Below, in pieces: positions 15,615-24,702 of a stretch of DNA of 45,298 nucleotides (the first letter of the stretch is position 1; each line of letters starts with the position of its first letter). Location of the stretch: assembly GCA_913776255.1 (NCBI GenBank), contig CAJYLV010000028.1, positions 1-45,298 of the forward strand, in the 5' to 3' direction. The position numbers were made by a program, and so were the translations under genes. The notes beneath the pieces are model-generated. The model ran no database searches. It saw nothing but the letters and a program-made list of their open reading frames with translations, and was not told the DNA's origin. Source of the DNA: an uncultured Sphingomonas sp. Lineage in GTDB: Bacteria > Pseudomonadota > Alphaproteobacteria > Sphingomonadales > Sphingomonadaceae.

Positions 15615-17177
15615 CTAGCCCTTTGACGCGTCGCAGCCCGGGATGACCGGCGGCTTCACCTTCTTCGGCACCGCGGCGCGCGGCGCAAGGGCCTCCCATT
15701 CCTGCACCGCGACCCCGGCGTATTTGCCCGCGCTGCCCGACGCATCGAACACCGCGCGCAGGCAGCGGGTGGTGATCGCCGGGAAGCGCACCGCCTGCCA
15801 GCCGTCGACGGCGGTGCCGTACGCGCTGGCGCCCGGCACCGGCTTCCAGCCGTTCTGCCAATATTCGAGGTGCCAGGCGCGCGGCGGCGCGACGCCTTCG
15901 TTCGCGCCGGCGGGGTGGTCGCCCCAGAAGCGGATCCGGCTGCCGTTCAGCGTCACCGGCGTTGGCCAGCGATATTCGATCCATTGCTGCGGCGGGTTGT
16001 TCGGCGACCAGCTGCCCCACAGATCGGGGGGCAGGGGCGCGTCCTTCACCACGCCGTCGTTGAGCGACTTGATCCAATATTGCAGCGGGATCGGCTCGTT
16101 CGACGCGGCGGCGTGCGCAGCGGCGGCGATGTTGCGCGTCGGGGCCGCCGGCGGCTGCGGGCGGCGGGTCGGGGTGACCGGGCGGATCGCGGCGGGGGTG
16201 ACGCTGTCGTTCCAATCCATCCGGTCGATCGCGACGCTGCGGCGGAAATGCCCGCCGCCGGCCGCATCGGCGGTGTGGTAGGTCAGATACCATTGCCCCT
16301 TGAACTGGACCGCGCCCGAATGGTCGGTGGTGGAGCTGACCGGCGGCAGCACGACGCCGCGATAGGTCCACGGCCCCAGCGGCGAAGGCGCGCTGCCGTA
16401 GGCGATGCAGGCATGATAGACCGCGGGGGTGCAGGGCGATTTCGGACCGGCATGATTGGCCGCATAGAGCATGTAATAGGTGCCCTTGCGCTTCATCAGC
16501 CACGGCGCCTCGAAGAAGCCGGTCAGCGTGTTGACGCTGATCGCCTCGCCCTTGGGCGTCAGCATGTCCTGCGCCAGTTCGATGCCCCGCAACTGCCCGA
16601 ACGTGCCCCAATAAAGATAGACGCGCTTGTCGTCGTCGATCAGCACGGTGGGGTCGATGTTCTGGATCGTGTTCGGGACGCCGACGCGCTGCGAGATGAT
16701 CGGGCCGGCGGGATGCGCGTCGCGCCACGGGCCGGTGATGCGATCGGCGACCGCGACACCGATTGCGAACCGGTCCTGCGCGTCGCTGTTCCGCTCCAGC
16801 ACCGGCGCATACATGTAATAGCGGCCGTCGAAGCCCTTGACGATCTGGCCCGCATAGGCGCGGCCCGGCTCCGCCCAGGCGAACACCGCCTCCGGCCGCG
16901 CGATCGACGGATAATGCCGCCAGCGCCCCGAGGCGGGGTCCGTGGTCGACAGCAACTGCCATTCGTTCATGATGAAGTCGTTGACGTTCGGCGGCGCCTC
17001 GTCGCGCCCGGCGAGGATCCACAAGGTATCGCCATCGACGAACGGCGCGGGATCGGTCGAATAATAGCGGCCGTCGGCGAGGATCGGATTGCCCGGCGCG
17101 ACGACCGGGACGCCGTCCTGCGCGAGCAGCGCGGCGGGGACCGCGGCGAGCGCGGCGGCGAGGAGGAAGCGGTTCAC
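15615..17177 (-). CDS. GH43 family glycosidase with C-terminal discoidin-like domain
   Basis: 520 residues from a GTG (17175-17177) that overlaps the GH146 stop as GTGA, with AAGGGA upstream. Signal peptide over the first 19 residues. Five-bladed propeller motifs of GH43: base Asp42 (YYSTDPAPFVDGD), pKa-modulating Asp175 (NIDPTVLIDDD) and acid Glu223 (FFEAPWLMKRKG). After the catalytic part (to about residue 330) comes a linker rich in Pro, Ala and Arg, and then a beta-rich discoidin-like module (about 365-500: QWIEYRWPTPVTLNGSRI, WHLEYWQNGWKPV). GH43 enzymes mostly act on alpha-L-arabinofuranosides or beta-xylosides. In this locus an exo-arabinofuranosidase is the likeliest role. Confidence 0.88.
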   Translation of the reverse strand: MNRFLLAAALAAVPAALLAQDGVPVVAPGNPILADGRYYSTDPAPFVDGDTLWILAGRDEAPPNVNDFIMNEWQLLSTTDPASGRWRHYPSIARPEAVFAWAEPGRAYAGQIVKGFDGRYYMYAPVLERNSDAQDRFAIGVAVADRITGPWRDAHPAGPIISQRVGVPNTIQNIDPTVLIDDDKRVYLYWGTFGQLRGIELAQDMLTPKGEAISVNTLTGFFEAPWLMKRKGTYYMLYAANHAGPKSPCTPAVYHACIAYGSAPSPLGPWTYRGVVLPPVSSTTDHSGAVQFKGQWYLTYHTADAAGGGHFRRSVAIDRMDWNDSVTPAAIRPVTPTRRPQPPAAPTRNIAAAAHAAASNEPIPLQYWIKSLNDGVVKDAPLPPDLWGSWSPNNPPQQWIEYRWPTPVTLNGSRIRFWGDHPAGANEGVAPPRAWHLEYWQNGWKPVPGASAYGTAVDGWQAVRFPAITTRCLRAVFDASGSAGKYAGVAVQEWEALAPRAAVPKKVKPPVIPGCDASKG

Positions 17178-19549
17178 TGTGCGGTTCCCTTTTCGGCGAG
17201 CAGCCGTGCCCCGAACAGCGGGCCGGCGGTCTGTCCCTCATGCGGCACGACGCGGATGCGCAGCGACGTCTTGCCGCGCGTCAGCGCCTGCGGCAGCGGA
17301 TAGTCGATGTCGACGAAGCGGCCCGGCGCGCTGCCCTTCAGCAACTCGCTGGCGACCTTCACGTCGTCGACGAGGATGTCGAAGCCGCGGTTGCTGTCGT
17401 CGCCCCAATAGGTCGCCTGCAGCACCAGCGGGCCGGGCCGCGCCTTGAGCGTGAACGCCATATAGCCGCCGGAGCGCACGTCGCGGCCGTTGCGACCGCG
17501 ATAGCTGACCGGCCACGATTTCTCGCTTTCGAGATTATGGTCACGTTCGGGCTGCATCTCGCCGAAATGCATGACGTCGATCGAGCGCGCGGCGACATCC
17601 TGCTGCCGGGCCTTTTCGGCGCGGAAGGCGGCCTCCTCCTTGCGCCACTCGCCCTCGGTGAACTCGCGGAAATAGACCGCGCTGCGACGTTCGTACTGGC
17701 GGTAGAAGGGGACGAAGGTCAGGTCGCCGGGGCGGCCGACGCCCTTGGTGGCGAAGGTTCCCGCCGCGCCCGCGACCGGCGTGAAGGCGGCGAGGACGTC
17801 GTCGCCGACCAGCGCCGGCTCGACGCCCTGCCACGGTGTCTCCGCCGGCCCCATGTCGGCGGCGAGCACCAGCGGGCCGCGCAGGATCGCGACCGGGCCG
17901 CCGCCCTGCGCGACCTCGGTCCGCAACTCCAGCGGCAGCGTGATCGCCAGCGTGTCACCGGCCTTCCAGCGCCGCGCGACGATCGCATAGCCGCCGGCAT
18001 GTTCGGTCGCGACCGGTTCGCCGTTGACGGTGACGCGCTCGGCCCCGGCCGCCCAGGCGGGCACGCGCAGCGCGACCGGGAAGCGGCCGCGCTTGCCGAG
18101 CGTCGCGAAGGTCAGCCGCGCCTCGGGTTCATAGGGGTAGCCGGTCGCCAGCATCAGCGTCGCCGCGCGCGCACGCCATTGCGCCTGCGCGGGGATGTAG
18201 AGGTTGACCAGCAGCATGCCCTCGCCCTCCCAGAAGATCGAGTCGCCATGCTTGGCATGCGCCTCCATCCCGCTGCCGCCGCAGCAGACGAAGCCTTCGT
18301 GGCCGGCGGGCGCATGATCGCGTGCCGCGCCCGACAGCATCGGGGTGAAATAGGTGAAGCCTTGGGTGCGCGGGTTGATCTGCGACAGCGTGTGGTTGAG
18401 GTGCGCGCGCTCGTAATAGTCGAAATAGGCGCCGTCCGGGGTCTGCGCGAACAATTGCCGCGACAGTTTGAGCATGTTGTAGGTGTTGCAATGCTCGCAG
18501 GTCGCCTCGCTGAGATTGCGCGCGATCCGGTCCGGCCCGAAGAAATATTCGCGATCGGCATTGCCGCCGATGACGTAGCTGTGGTGCTTCGTCACGCGGT
18601 CCCAGAAGAACTGCGAGGCGGTGCGGTAGCGCGGCTCGCCGGTCAGCTCGTACAGCCGCGCGAGGCCGACCAGCTTGGGCACCTGCGTATTGGCGTGGAA
18701 GCCGGCGAGCTTGTCCTCCTGATCGGCGAGCGGATCGAGCACGCGGCGATCGTAGAGGCGGCGCGCCACCGCCAGCCAGCGCGGGTCCTGCGTGCGCGCA
18801 TAGAGTTCGGCGAAGCTCTCGTTGAGCCCGCCATATTCGCAGCCCAGCACCTGCTGCATCTGCTCGTCGTTCAGCGCGGCGAACACGCGCTCGAAATAGC
18901 CTGCCAGCCCGAGCACCACCGTCAGTGCCTGCGCATTGCCCCAGCCGGCATGGACGTCGAGCAGCCCGGCGAACAGCTTGTGCACCGTGTAGAGCGGCGA
19001 CCACGAGCCGTTGAGGTCGAATCCGCCCGAGCGGATCTCGCCGCGCATCAGTTCGGGGAAGATCTCCTCGCCGTCGACAATCGCATTCTCGCCCTTCCGC
19101 TTGCGGCCGAGCGCGCCGACATAGCCGGTGCCGCGCTTCGCCTGCGCCTCGGCGAGTTCGGCGACGATATAATCGGCGCGGCGGCGGCATTCGGTATCGC
19201 CGGTCTGTTGGTGCATCAGCACTAGCGCGGTCAGATAATGGCCGAGCGTGTGGCCGGCGAGCGAATCGCTCTCCCAGCCGCCGTAGATCTCGGCCCTGGG
19301 CTCCAGCCCGGCATATTTGCGGAAATTGTGCAGCAGCCGGTCGGCGCTGAGCCCAAGCAGATAGCTGCGATCCGCCTCGACCGCGGTCGCGAAGTCGGAG
19401 GGGGCGAGGCGGATGTCGGCGAGCGGCAGTGGCCGGGCCTGTGCCGGGAGCCGTGCTCGCCCGGCGGCGTGGAGCGCGCGCGGCAGCGCCGTCGCGGTCG
19501 TCAGCGCGGCCGCTCCGGTCATCAGCGTGCGGCGGGTCAGAGCCGGCAT
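17174..19549 (-). CDS. GH127/GH146-type beta-L-arabinofuranosidase, Tat-exported
   Basis: 791 residues, ATG 19547-19549 after ATAGGAGGAC. Clear twin-arginine signal LTRRTLMTGAAAL. Catalytic (alpha/alpha)6 barrel from about residue 45 to 480, with conserved YGGWESDSLAGHTLGHYL. The zinc/catalytic set is intact: Glu352 and Cys354 (TCEHCNTYNML), Cys422 and Cys423 (VCCGGSGMEAHA), probable acid/base Glu334. The CCGGSGME form fits GH146 rather than the HTCPCC form of the neighbouring GH127. A C-terminal beta domain (from about 665, SYRGRNGRDVRSGGYMAFTL) is usual for this group. First gene of a two-gene operon with GH43, facing GH27 across a 94-bp promoter region with a CGTATAC box. Confidence 0.92.
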   Translation of the reverse strand: MPALTRRTLMTGAAALTTATALPRALHAAGRARLPAQARPLPLADIRLAPSDFATAVEADRSYLLGLSADRLLHNFRKYAGLEPRAEIYGGWESDSLAGHTLGHYLTALVLMHQQTGDTECRRRADYIVAELAEAQAKRGTGYVGALGRKRKGENAIVDGEEIFPELMRGEIRSGGFDLNGSWSPLYTVHKLFAGLLDVHAGWGNAQALTVVLGLAGYFERVFAALNDEQMQQVLGCEYGGLNESFAELYARTQDPRWLAVARRLYDRRVLDPLADQEDKLAGFHANTQVPKLVGLARLYELTGEPRYRTASQFFWDRVTKHHSYVIGGNADREYFFGPDRIARNLSEATCEHCNTYNMLKLSRQLFAQTPDGAYFDYYERAHLNHTLSQINPRTQGFTYFTPMLSGAARDHAPAGHEGFVCCGGSGMEAHAKHGDSIFWEGEGMLLVNLYIPAQAQWRARAATLMLATGYPYEPEARLTFATLGKRGRFPVALRVPAWAAGAERVTVNGEPVATEHAGGYAIVARRWKAGDTLAITLPLELRTEVAQGGGPVAILRGPLVLAADMGPAETPWQGVEPALVGDDVLAAFTPVAGAAGTFATKGVGRPGDLTFVPFYRQYERRSAVYFREFTEGEWRKEEAAFRAEKARQQDVAARSIDVMHFGEMQPERDHNLESEKSWPVSYRGRNGRDVRSGGYMAFTLKARPGPLVLQATYWGDDSNRGFDILVDDVKVASELLKGSAPGRFVDIDYPLPQALTRGKTSLRIRVVPHEGQTAGPLFGARLLAEKGTAQ

Positions 19550-19592
19550 CCATGTCCTCCTATTGATCGCTCGTCTTTACTCGGACATAAAA

Positions 19593-19604
19593 CGTATACG
19601 ATAT
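19593..19604. promoter_or_regulatory. CGTATAC box between divergent GH146 and GH27 genes
   Basis: CGTATACGATAT, with the 8-bp palindrome CGTATACG, lies 44 bp before the GH146 start and 51 bp before the GH27 start. It can therefore serve both directions. It matches the box at 11266-11277 at 11 of 12 positions. Confidence 0.55.
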
Positions 19605-19643
19605 CTGTGGCGACGCAAGGGTGCGGGGCGGTGATCGGGAGGA

Positions 19644-21191
19644 ATGATGCACAAGTTCGTGATGGCGCTGACGGTCGTGACGGCCAGCGTTGCCGCTCCC
19701 CCGGTGCTGGCGCGCGGCGCGACGGCCGCGTTGCCGGACAGGGCGGGGGTGACCTTGCGCGTCGCCTTCGACCGGCGGGCGCCGCGACCGGGGGTGCGGC
19801 TGCTGGAACTGACCCGGACGCGAACCGGCTGGCAGGGGCGGCTGACCTCGGACTGGTACGGTTCGATGCCGATGCACGATATCGTCCGCAGCGGCGACAC
19901 GATCCGCTTCGCCGTGCGCAACATCAACACGCCGGGCCAGCCGATGCGGCGCTGGGCGGCGACGCTGACCCCGGGGGGCGTCGCGCTGACCGGCGGGATC
20001 TGGTTCTCGGAGGTACGGCAGACCGGGCATGTGGTCGGCGCGGTGCGCGCCACGGCGCTTGCGCACCGCGAGGTGCCGCTGCCGCCGCTCGGGACGATCG
20101 CCCCGGACGGGCTCGCCGCGACGCCGCCGATGGGGTGGAGCAGCTGGAACAAGTTCGCGGAAAAGATCGACGACCGCACGATCCGCGCGATCGCCGACGC
20201 GATGGTGTCGACCGGGCTGCGCGATGCCGGCTATCGCTACGTCAACATCGACGACGGCTGGCAGGGTGAGCGCGGCCCCGATGGCGAATTGCGGCCGAAC
20301 GCGAAGTTTCCGGACATGAAGGCGCTGGCCGATTACGTCCATGCGCGCGGGCTGAAGCTGGGGCTCTACAGCTCGCCGGGGCTGAAGACCTGCGCGGGCT
20401 ATACCGGCAGCTACGGCCATGTCGCGCAGGATGCACGGACCTTCGCGCGCTGGGGCGTCGACTATCTCAAATACGACCTGTGCTCGGGCGAGTGGCAGTA
20501 TGACAGCGCCGACACGGTGCGCCGCGCCTATTACGAGATGGGCGCTGCGCTGAAGGCGACCGGGCGCGCGATCGTCTATTCGCTGTGCGAATACGGGCGG
20601 TTCGACGTGGCGGACTGGGGACGCGCGGTCGGCGGGCATCTGTGGCGCACCACCGGCGACATCACCGACGATTATGCCAAGATGAGCGAGATCGGCTTCG
20701 AGCGGAACCCGCGCTTCGGCCATGCCGGCCCGGGCGGGTGGAACGATCCCGACATGCTCGAGATCGGCAACGGCGGGATGAGCGAGGACGAATATCGCAC
20801 CCATCTGACCCTGTGGGCGATGTCGGCCGCGCCGCTGATGATGGGACATGACGTGCGCACGACCAGCCCCGCGGCGCTGGCGCTGCTGTCGCACCGCGCG
20901 GTGATCGCGATCGATCAGGATGCGGCCGGGGTGCAGGGCAAGGCGGTGCGCGTCGCCGGCCAGCAGGAGATATGGGCGAAGCCGCTAGCCGATCGCGGGG
21001 TGGCGCTCGCGCTGTTCAATCGCGGCGAGCGGGCGACGCAGATGACGGTCACCGCGGCGGATGCCGGCTTTGCGCGGTTCTCGGCCGTGCGCGACCTGTG
21101 GCGCGATGCCGACGTGCCGGTGTCGGCCCTGACCTTCGACGTGCCGGCGCACGGGAGCGTGCTGCTACGCGCGGATGGCACGCCGCAGTAG
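19644..21191 (+). CDS. GH27 family alpha-galactosidase / beta-L-arabinopyranosidase-like
   Basis: 515 residues, start ATG 19644 (or the adjacent ATG 19647) right after GGGAGG. Signal peptide ends near VLARG. Residues 25-140 form an extra N-terminal beta domain. The GH27 barrel starts at TPPMGWSSWNKF. Nucleophile Asp278 in LKYDLC and acid/base Asp339 in RTTGDI are present, as is WNDPDMLEIGNG and SAAPLMMG. A C-terminal beta sandwich follows. Substrate is an alpha-D-galactoside or, as in some bacterial GH27 members, a beta-L-arabinopyranoside. The two differ only in the shape of the sugar C6 pocket. Works in the periplasm with the GH127, GH146 and GH43 enzymes. Confidence 0.92.
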   Translation: MMHKFVMALTVVTASVAAPPVLARGATAALPDRAGVTLRVAFDRRAPRPGVRLLELTRTRTGWQGRLTSDWYGSMPMHDIVRSGDTIRFAVRNINTPGQPMRRWAATLTPGGVALTGGIWFSEVRQTGHVVGAVRATALAHREVPLPPLGTIAPDGLAATPPMGWSSWNKFAEKIDDRTIRAIADAMVSTGLRDAGYRYVNIDDGWQGERGPDGELRPNAKFPDMKALADYVHARGLKLGLYSSPGLKTCAGYTGSYGHVAQDARTFARWGVDYLKYDLCSGEWQYDSADTVRRAYYEMGAALKATGRAIVYSLCEYGRFDVADWGRAVGGHLWRTTGDITDDYAKMSEIGFERNPRFGHAGPGGWNDPDMLEIGNGGMSEDEYRTHLTLWAMSAAPLMMGHDVRTTSPAALALLSHRAVIAIDQDAAGVQGKAVRVAGQQEIWAKPLADRGVALALFNRGERATQMTVTAADAGFARFSAVRDLWRDADVPVSALTFDVPAHGSVLLRADGTPQ

Positions 21192-21387
21192 CGGCATCAG
21201 CGCTCCACCATTGTCATACGCGAAGCCGGTCGTCATCCGCGACGGCCGGTGACGCCGCGCGTCCCCGTTCATCGACCATGCCAATGTCACAACAGGCTTG
21301 AAATTGGTAAGCTTTTGGTTTTCAAGACTTGTCATGGTTTCGGACCAGCGACTCCCTTGTCGGGCAAGTCACTTCGGCGTCGTCATC

Positions 21388-21399
21388 CGTATACCATTG
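21388..21399. promoter_or_regulatory. CGTATAC box upstream of TonB-dependent receptor
   Basis: CGTATACCATTG shares the 7-mer CGTATAC with the boxes at 11266 and 19593, but the flank is less palindromic. It lies about 60 bp upstream of the -35 box of the receptor gene, a position suited to an activator or upstream repressor site. Confidence 0.35.
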
Positions 21400-21450
21400 A
21401 AGAAGATGGTCGAAATCGTCGCAGATCAAGGTCTTCGACGTGGGTAGCGC

Positions 21451-21500
21451 TTGACAAAAAGGCGGCGCTGCTCATTAAATAAAAAAGCCTTATTAAATAA
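21451..21500 (+). promoter_or_regulatory. promoter of the TonB-dependent receptor gene with AT-rich palindrome
   Basis: A perfect -35 TTGACA (21451-21456) is followed after 18 nt by TTAAAT (21475-21480). Downstream the unusual AT-rich stretch holds two copies of ATTAAATAAAA (21474 and 21492) and the palindrome TTATTAAATAA (21490-21500), just past the predicted start of transcription. ROK repressors such as NagC use AT-rich TTATTT/AAATAA operators, so this could be the site of the ROK protein encoded downstream. That link is inference. The gap 21192-21531 has no gene. Confidence 0.5.
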
Positions 21501-21531
21501 AACGTGTTTTCAGGGATGAAGGGGAGGATCA

Positions 21532-24500
21532 ATGCGTAAGATCACCATGCGCGGCGCCATGCTGGCCGCCGCCTCGCCGGTCGTGCTCACCATCGCGATC
21601 ACCGGCAGCGCCTCGGCGCAGACCGCCACGCCCGACGCCGTCGCCACCTCGGCCGATCAGGTCGCCGCGCCCACGCAGACCGATGACGGCGCGGGCGACA
21701 TCGTCGTCACCGGCATCCGCGCGTCGCAGGCGCGCGCGATCGAGGTGAAGCGCAACGCGGACAGCGTCGTCGAGGCGATCAGCGCGCAGGACATCGGCAA
21801 GCTGCCCGACGTCACCATCTCCGACTCGCTCCAGCGCATCGCGGGCGTCCAGATCCGCCGCGACGCCGGCGAGGGCGCGGCGATCAACATCCGCGGCCTG
21901 CCGCAGGTGACGACGCTGCTCAACGGCGAGCAGTTCCTCGGCGCCAATTCGGTGACGACCGTCCAGCCGAACTTCACCGACATCCCATCGCAGCTCTTCT
22001 CGGGCGCGACCGTGTTCAAGTCGCCGACCGCCTCGCTGCAGCAGGCGGGCCTGTCTGGCACCGTCGACCTGCTGACGCGCCGCCCGTTCGATCTGAAGCG
22101 CGGGCTGACCTTCTCGGCCGCGGCCGAGGGTCAATATGGCGACAAGACCAAGAAGTGGAACCCGTCCGCCAATGGCCTGATCGCCTTCCACGGTGAGCGT
22201 ATCGGCCTGCTGGTGTCGGCGGCGTACAGCGATTTGACGCTCGCCAACAGCTTCCGCGGGATCCAGGATTACGGCGTCGCGCTCAAGAATGAGAGCGGCA
22301 GCGCGACCAACCCCGGCGACTTCGCGGTCGGCAACAATGGCGTCAGCCGTGGCACCCCGGTGCGCAACGGCAGCGGCGCGATCGTCGGCTATGACGTGAA
22401 CGGCGACGGCGATGCCAATGACGCGTTTATCACGCCGCAGTCGCACACCGCCTGGAACCGCATCACCGACCGTCAGCGCTTCGGCGCGAACGCCTCGTTG
22501 CAGTTCGAGATCAACGACGCGCTGCAACTGACCGCCGACGCCTTCTACACGCGTCAGACCCAGTATGACCGCACCGCGGGTTTCCAGTTCCAGAACGTCG
22601 ACTGGCTGTCGTCGCCGTTCCTGCCGACCAAGTCGCGCGACACGGGTGCGACCTCGGGCGGCTATAACGTCAACACCGTTCAGCAATATACCTACAGCCT
22701 GCCCAACTTCGACAGCTATTCGGAGACCTTCCGCACCAAGAGCGAGTCGCAGAACTACAATCTGCAGCTCGACTGGAAGCCGTCGGAGACCTTCAAGGCG
22801 ACCGTGCGCGGCATCTACGGCAAGGCGTACAAGAACCGCGACCAGTCCTATACGCAGTTCAGCCTGACCAACGGCCGGCAGTGGGCGTATAACGGCGTCG
22901 GCAACTATCCGGGCGGCGACGTCACCTTCAACCCGACCGGTTATTCGATCTACAGCGATACCGCGACCGTCGATTATTCGAGCGGCGCACCGGTGTTCGG
23001 CTTCTCCCCGGGCTTCCTCGCGCAGGCGTCCGATCCGTCGCGCTATGGCCTGAAGACGATCTCGTCGGAAGGGAACGTCTATCAGAAGGGCGATATCTGG
23101 GCGTTGCGGGCCGATGCCGAATGGCAGGCCAACGACCAGCTGAAGGTGTCGTTCGGCGGTCGCTACGGCGAGCGCAGCGTCAACCAGTTCACCTTCGACC
23201 GCGTCTCGCCCTTCTATGCCGGCAACCGCGACAATGCCGCCAATCCGGCGGCGGGCTGCCTCGTCAAGTGGAAGGCGTTCGATGTCAACCTCAACGACAA
23301 GTCGTGCCCGGTGCTCGACGCGCAGGGCCAGGCGTATACCGCCGGGCTGACGCGGCAGGCGACCGATCCGATCTTCGCGGGGCTGATCAAGCAATATGCG
23401 TTGCCCGCGAATGGCGCGCCGAACCTCTACGTCCTTGACCCCAAGGCGATGGACAACAGCGAGGCGTGGCAGAACAAATTCTATCCGGGCAGCCAGAACC
23501 TCGTGAACCCGGCGCTGTCGTTCGACGTCAACACGCGCCAGATCTCGGGCTATGCGCAGGTGTCGGGTGAGGGCGAGCTGCTCGGGATGCCGTTTCGCGC
23601 GAACGGCGGCCTGCAGGTCGTCAACACGAAACTCAACGTCCGCCAGAACATCGTCGGCAACCCGCAGCCGTACGGCGTGTCGGGGGTGGACGCGGGTGAC
23701 TTCGTGACCAAGCGTGAGTTCACCGACTTCCTGCCGTCGATCAACATCGCCTTCGACGTGACGAGCAAGCTGCGCGCGCGCGCCGCTTTCTCGAAGACGA
23801 TGACCCTGCTCGACTTCCAGCAGTGGGGCGGTGGTCTGAACGTCGGCTATGCGATCAACACCACGATCAGTCCGGCGCGGTTCGAGGCGCAGACCGCCAC
23901 CTCGGTCGGCAACCCGAACCTCAATCCGTGGCGTGCGACCAATGTCGAAGGCAGCCTCGAATATTACACCGGGCGTTCCAGCCTGGTCGCGGTCGGCGCC
24001 TTCTACATCGCGGTCGACAGCTTCATCGCCAACAGCACCGAGATCCGCAACGACATCCCCGACAACGATGGCGTGATCCGTCGCCCGGTCGTCACCAACA
24101 CCCTCGCGCAGGGTGAGGGCGGGACGCTGAAGGGCATCGAGGCGTCGGCGCGGCAGTCGCTGGCCGATTACGGCGTCAACGGCTTCTTCGGCGGGTTCGG
24201 CGTCGATGCGAACTACACGCTGTCGCTGGGCGATGCCGGGCTGGTCGATCTGGCCGGCAACAACCAGCCGTTCCAGGACAATTCGAAGCATCAGGTCAAT
24301 GCGGCGCTGTGGTTCGAAAAGTACGGGTTGCAGGCGCGTGTCGCCTATAACTATCGCTCCAAGCGACTGGTGTCGTCGAACTACGGCGGGATCGTCGGGC
24401 TGGCGCAATATCAGCAGCCGACCAACTATCTCGATGCGTCGATCTCCTATGACGTGACGCCGTTCATCACGCTCTACGGGCAGGCGTCGAACCTGACCGC

Positions 24501-24597
24501 CGAGACCGAGCGTTACTATCTGACCTGGACCGATCAGGTGTTCAACGAGAACATCTACGAGCGGCGCTTCATCGCCGGGGCGCGCGTGCGCTTCTGA
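21532..24597 (+). CDS. TonB-dependent outer-membrane receptor (Xanthomonas/Caulobacter carbohydrate type)
   Basis: 1021 residues with a signal peptide ending ASAQ at about 30. TonB box-like GDIVVTGIRAS at about 55, plug domain with ISAQDIGKLPDVTISDSLQR, GVQIRRDAGEGAAINIRGLP, NGEQFLG and the switch into GLSGTVDLLTRRPFD. It continues as a 22-strand barrel rich in aromatic-alternating strands and ends in the outer-membrane signature RRFIAGARVRF. This is the large TonB-Xanth-Caul subfamily, which imports oligosaccharides. Preceded by GGGGAGG and a clear promoter, and followed by an intrinsic terminator. It should bring oligosaccharides released by the exported glycosidases into the periplasm. Confidence 0.95.
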   Translation: MRKITMRGAMLAAASPVVLTIAITGSASAQTATPDAVATSADQVAAPTQTDDGAGDIVVTGIRASQARAIEVKRNADSVVEAISAQDIGKLPDVTISDSLQRIAGVQIRRDAGEGAAINIRGLPQVTTLLNGEQFLGANSVTTVQPNFTDIPSQLFSGATVFKSPTASLQQAGLSGTVDLLTRRPFDLKRGLTFSAAAEGQYGDKTKKWNPSANGLIAFHGERIGLLVSAAYSDLTLANSFRGIQDYGVALKNESGSATNPGDFAVGNNGVSRGTPVRNGSGAIVGYDVNGDGDANDAFITPQSHTAWNRITDRQRFGANASLQFEINDALQLTADAFYTRQTQYDRTAGFQFQNVDWLSSPFLPTKSRDTGATSGGYNVNTVQQYTYSLPNFDSYSETFRTKSESQNYNLQLDWKPSETFKATVRGIYGKAYKNRDQSYTQFSLTNGRQWAYNGVGNYPGGDVTFNPTGYSIYSDTATVDYSSGAPVFGFSPGFLAQASDPSRYGLKTISSEGNVYQKGDIWALRADAEWQANDQLKVSFGGRYGERSVNQFTFDRVSPFYAGNRDNAANPAAGCLVKWKAFDVNLNDKSCPVLDAQGQAYTAGLTRQATDPIFAGLIKQYALPANGAPNLYVLDPKAMDNSEAWQNKFYPGSQNLVNPALSFDVNTRQISGYAQVSGEGELLGMPFRANGGLQVVNTKLNVRQNIVGNPQPYGVSGVDAGDFVTKREFTDFLPSINIAFDVTSKLRARAAFSKTMTLLDFQQWGGGLNVGYAINTTISPARFEAQTATSVGNPNLNPWRATNVEGSLEYYTGRSSLVAVGAFYIAVDSFIANSTEIRNDIPDNDGVIRRPVVTNTLAQGEGGTLKGIEASARQSLADYGVNGFFGGFGVDANYTLSLGDAGLVDLAGNNQPFQDNSKHQVNAALWFEKYGLQARVAYNYRSKRLVSSNYGGIVGLAQYQQPTNYLDASISYDVTPFITLYGQASNLTAETERYYLTWTDQVFNENIYERRFIAGARVRF

Positions 24598-24607
24598 TCG
24601 TGCCGAT

Positions 24608-24642
24608 GGCCGGGTCGTCACCGATTGACGGCCCGGCCTTTT
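24608..24642 (+). terminator. intrinsic terminator after the receptor gene
   Basis: GGCCGGG-T-CGTC, 7-nt loop, GACG-G-CCCGGCC, then TTTT. The 12-pair stem contains one G-T pair. It begins 10 nt after the receptor stop. It separates the highly expressed receptor from the halogenase-like gene, although partial read-through is possible. Confidence 0.85.
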
Positions 24643-24702
24643 GCTGCGTCATTGCGTCGCAACGCCCGCACTGACGGGCGGGGGCGGGGACGGAAAATCG
24701 AC

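Noticed and set aside
23334..23339. GTATAC inside the receptor gene
   Set aside because: It lies within coding sequence, lacks the longer palindrome and is expected by chance.
21529..24621. Long open frame (1030 codons) antisense to the TonB-dependent receptor
   Set aside because: The plus-strand frame has full receptor motifs. The antisense product is Arg/Asp/Val-rich without domains, as is typical of shadow frames in GC-rich DNA.
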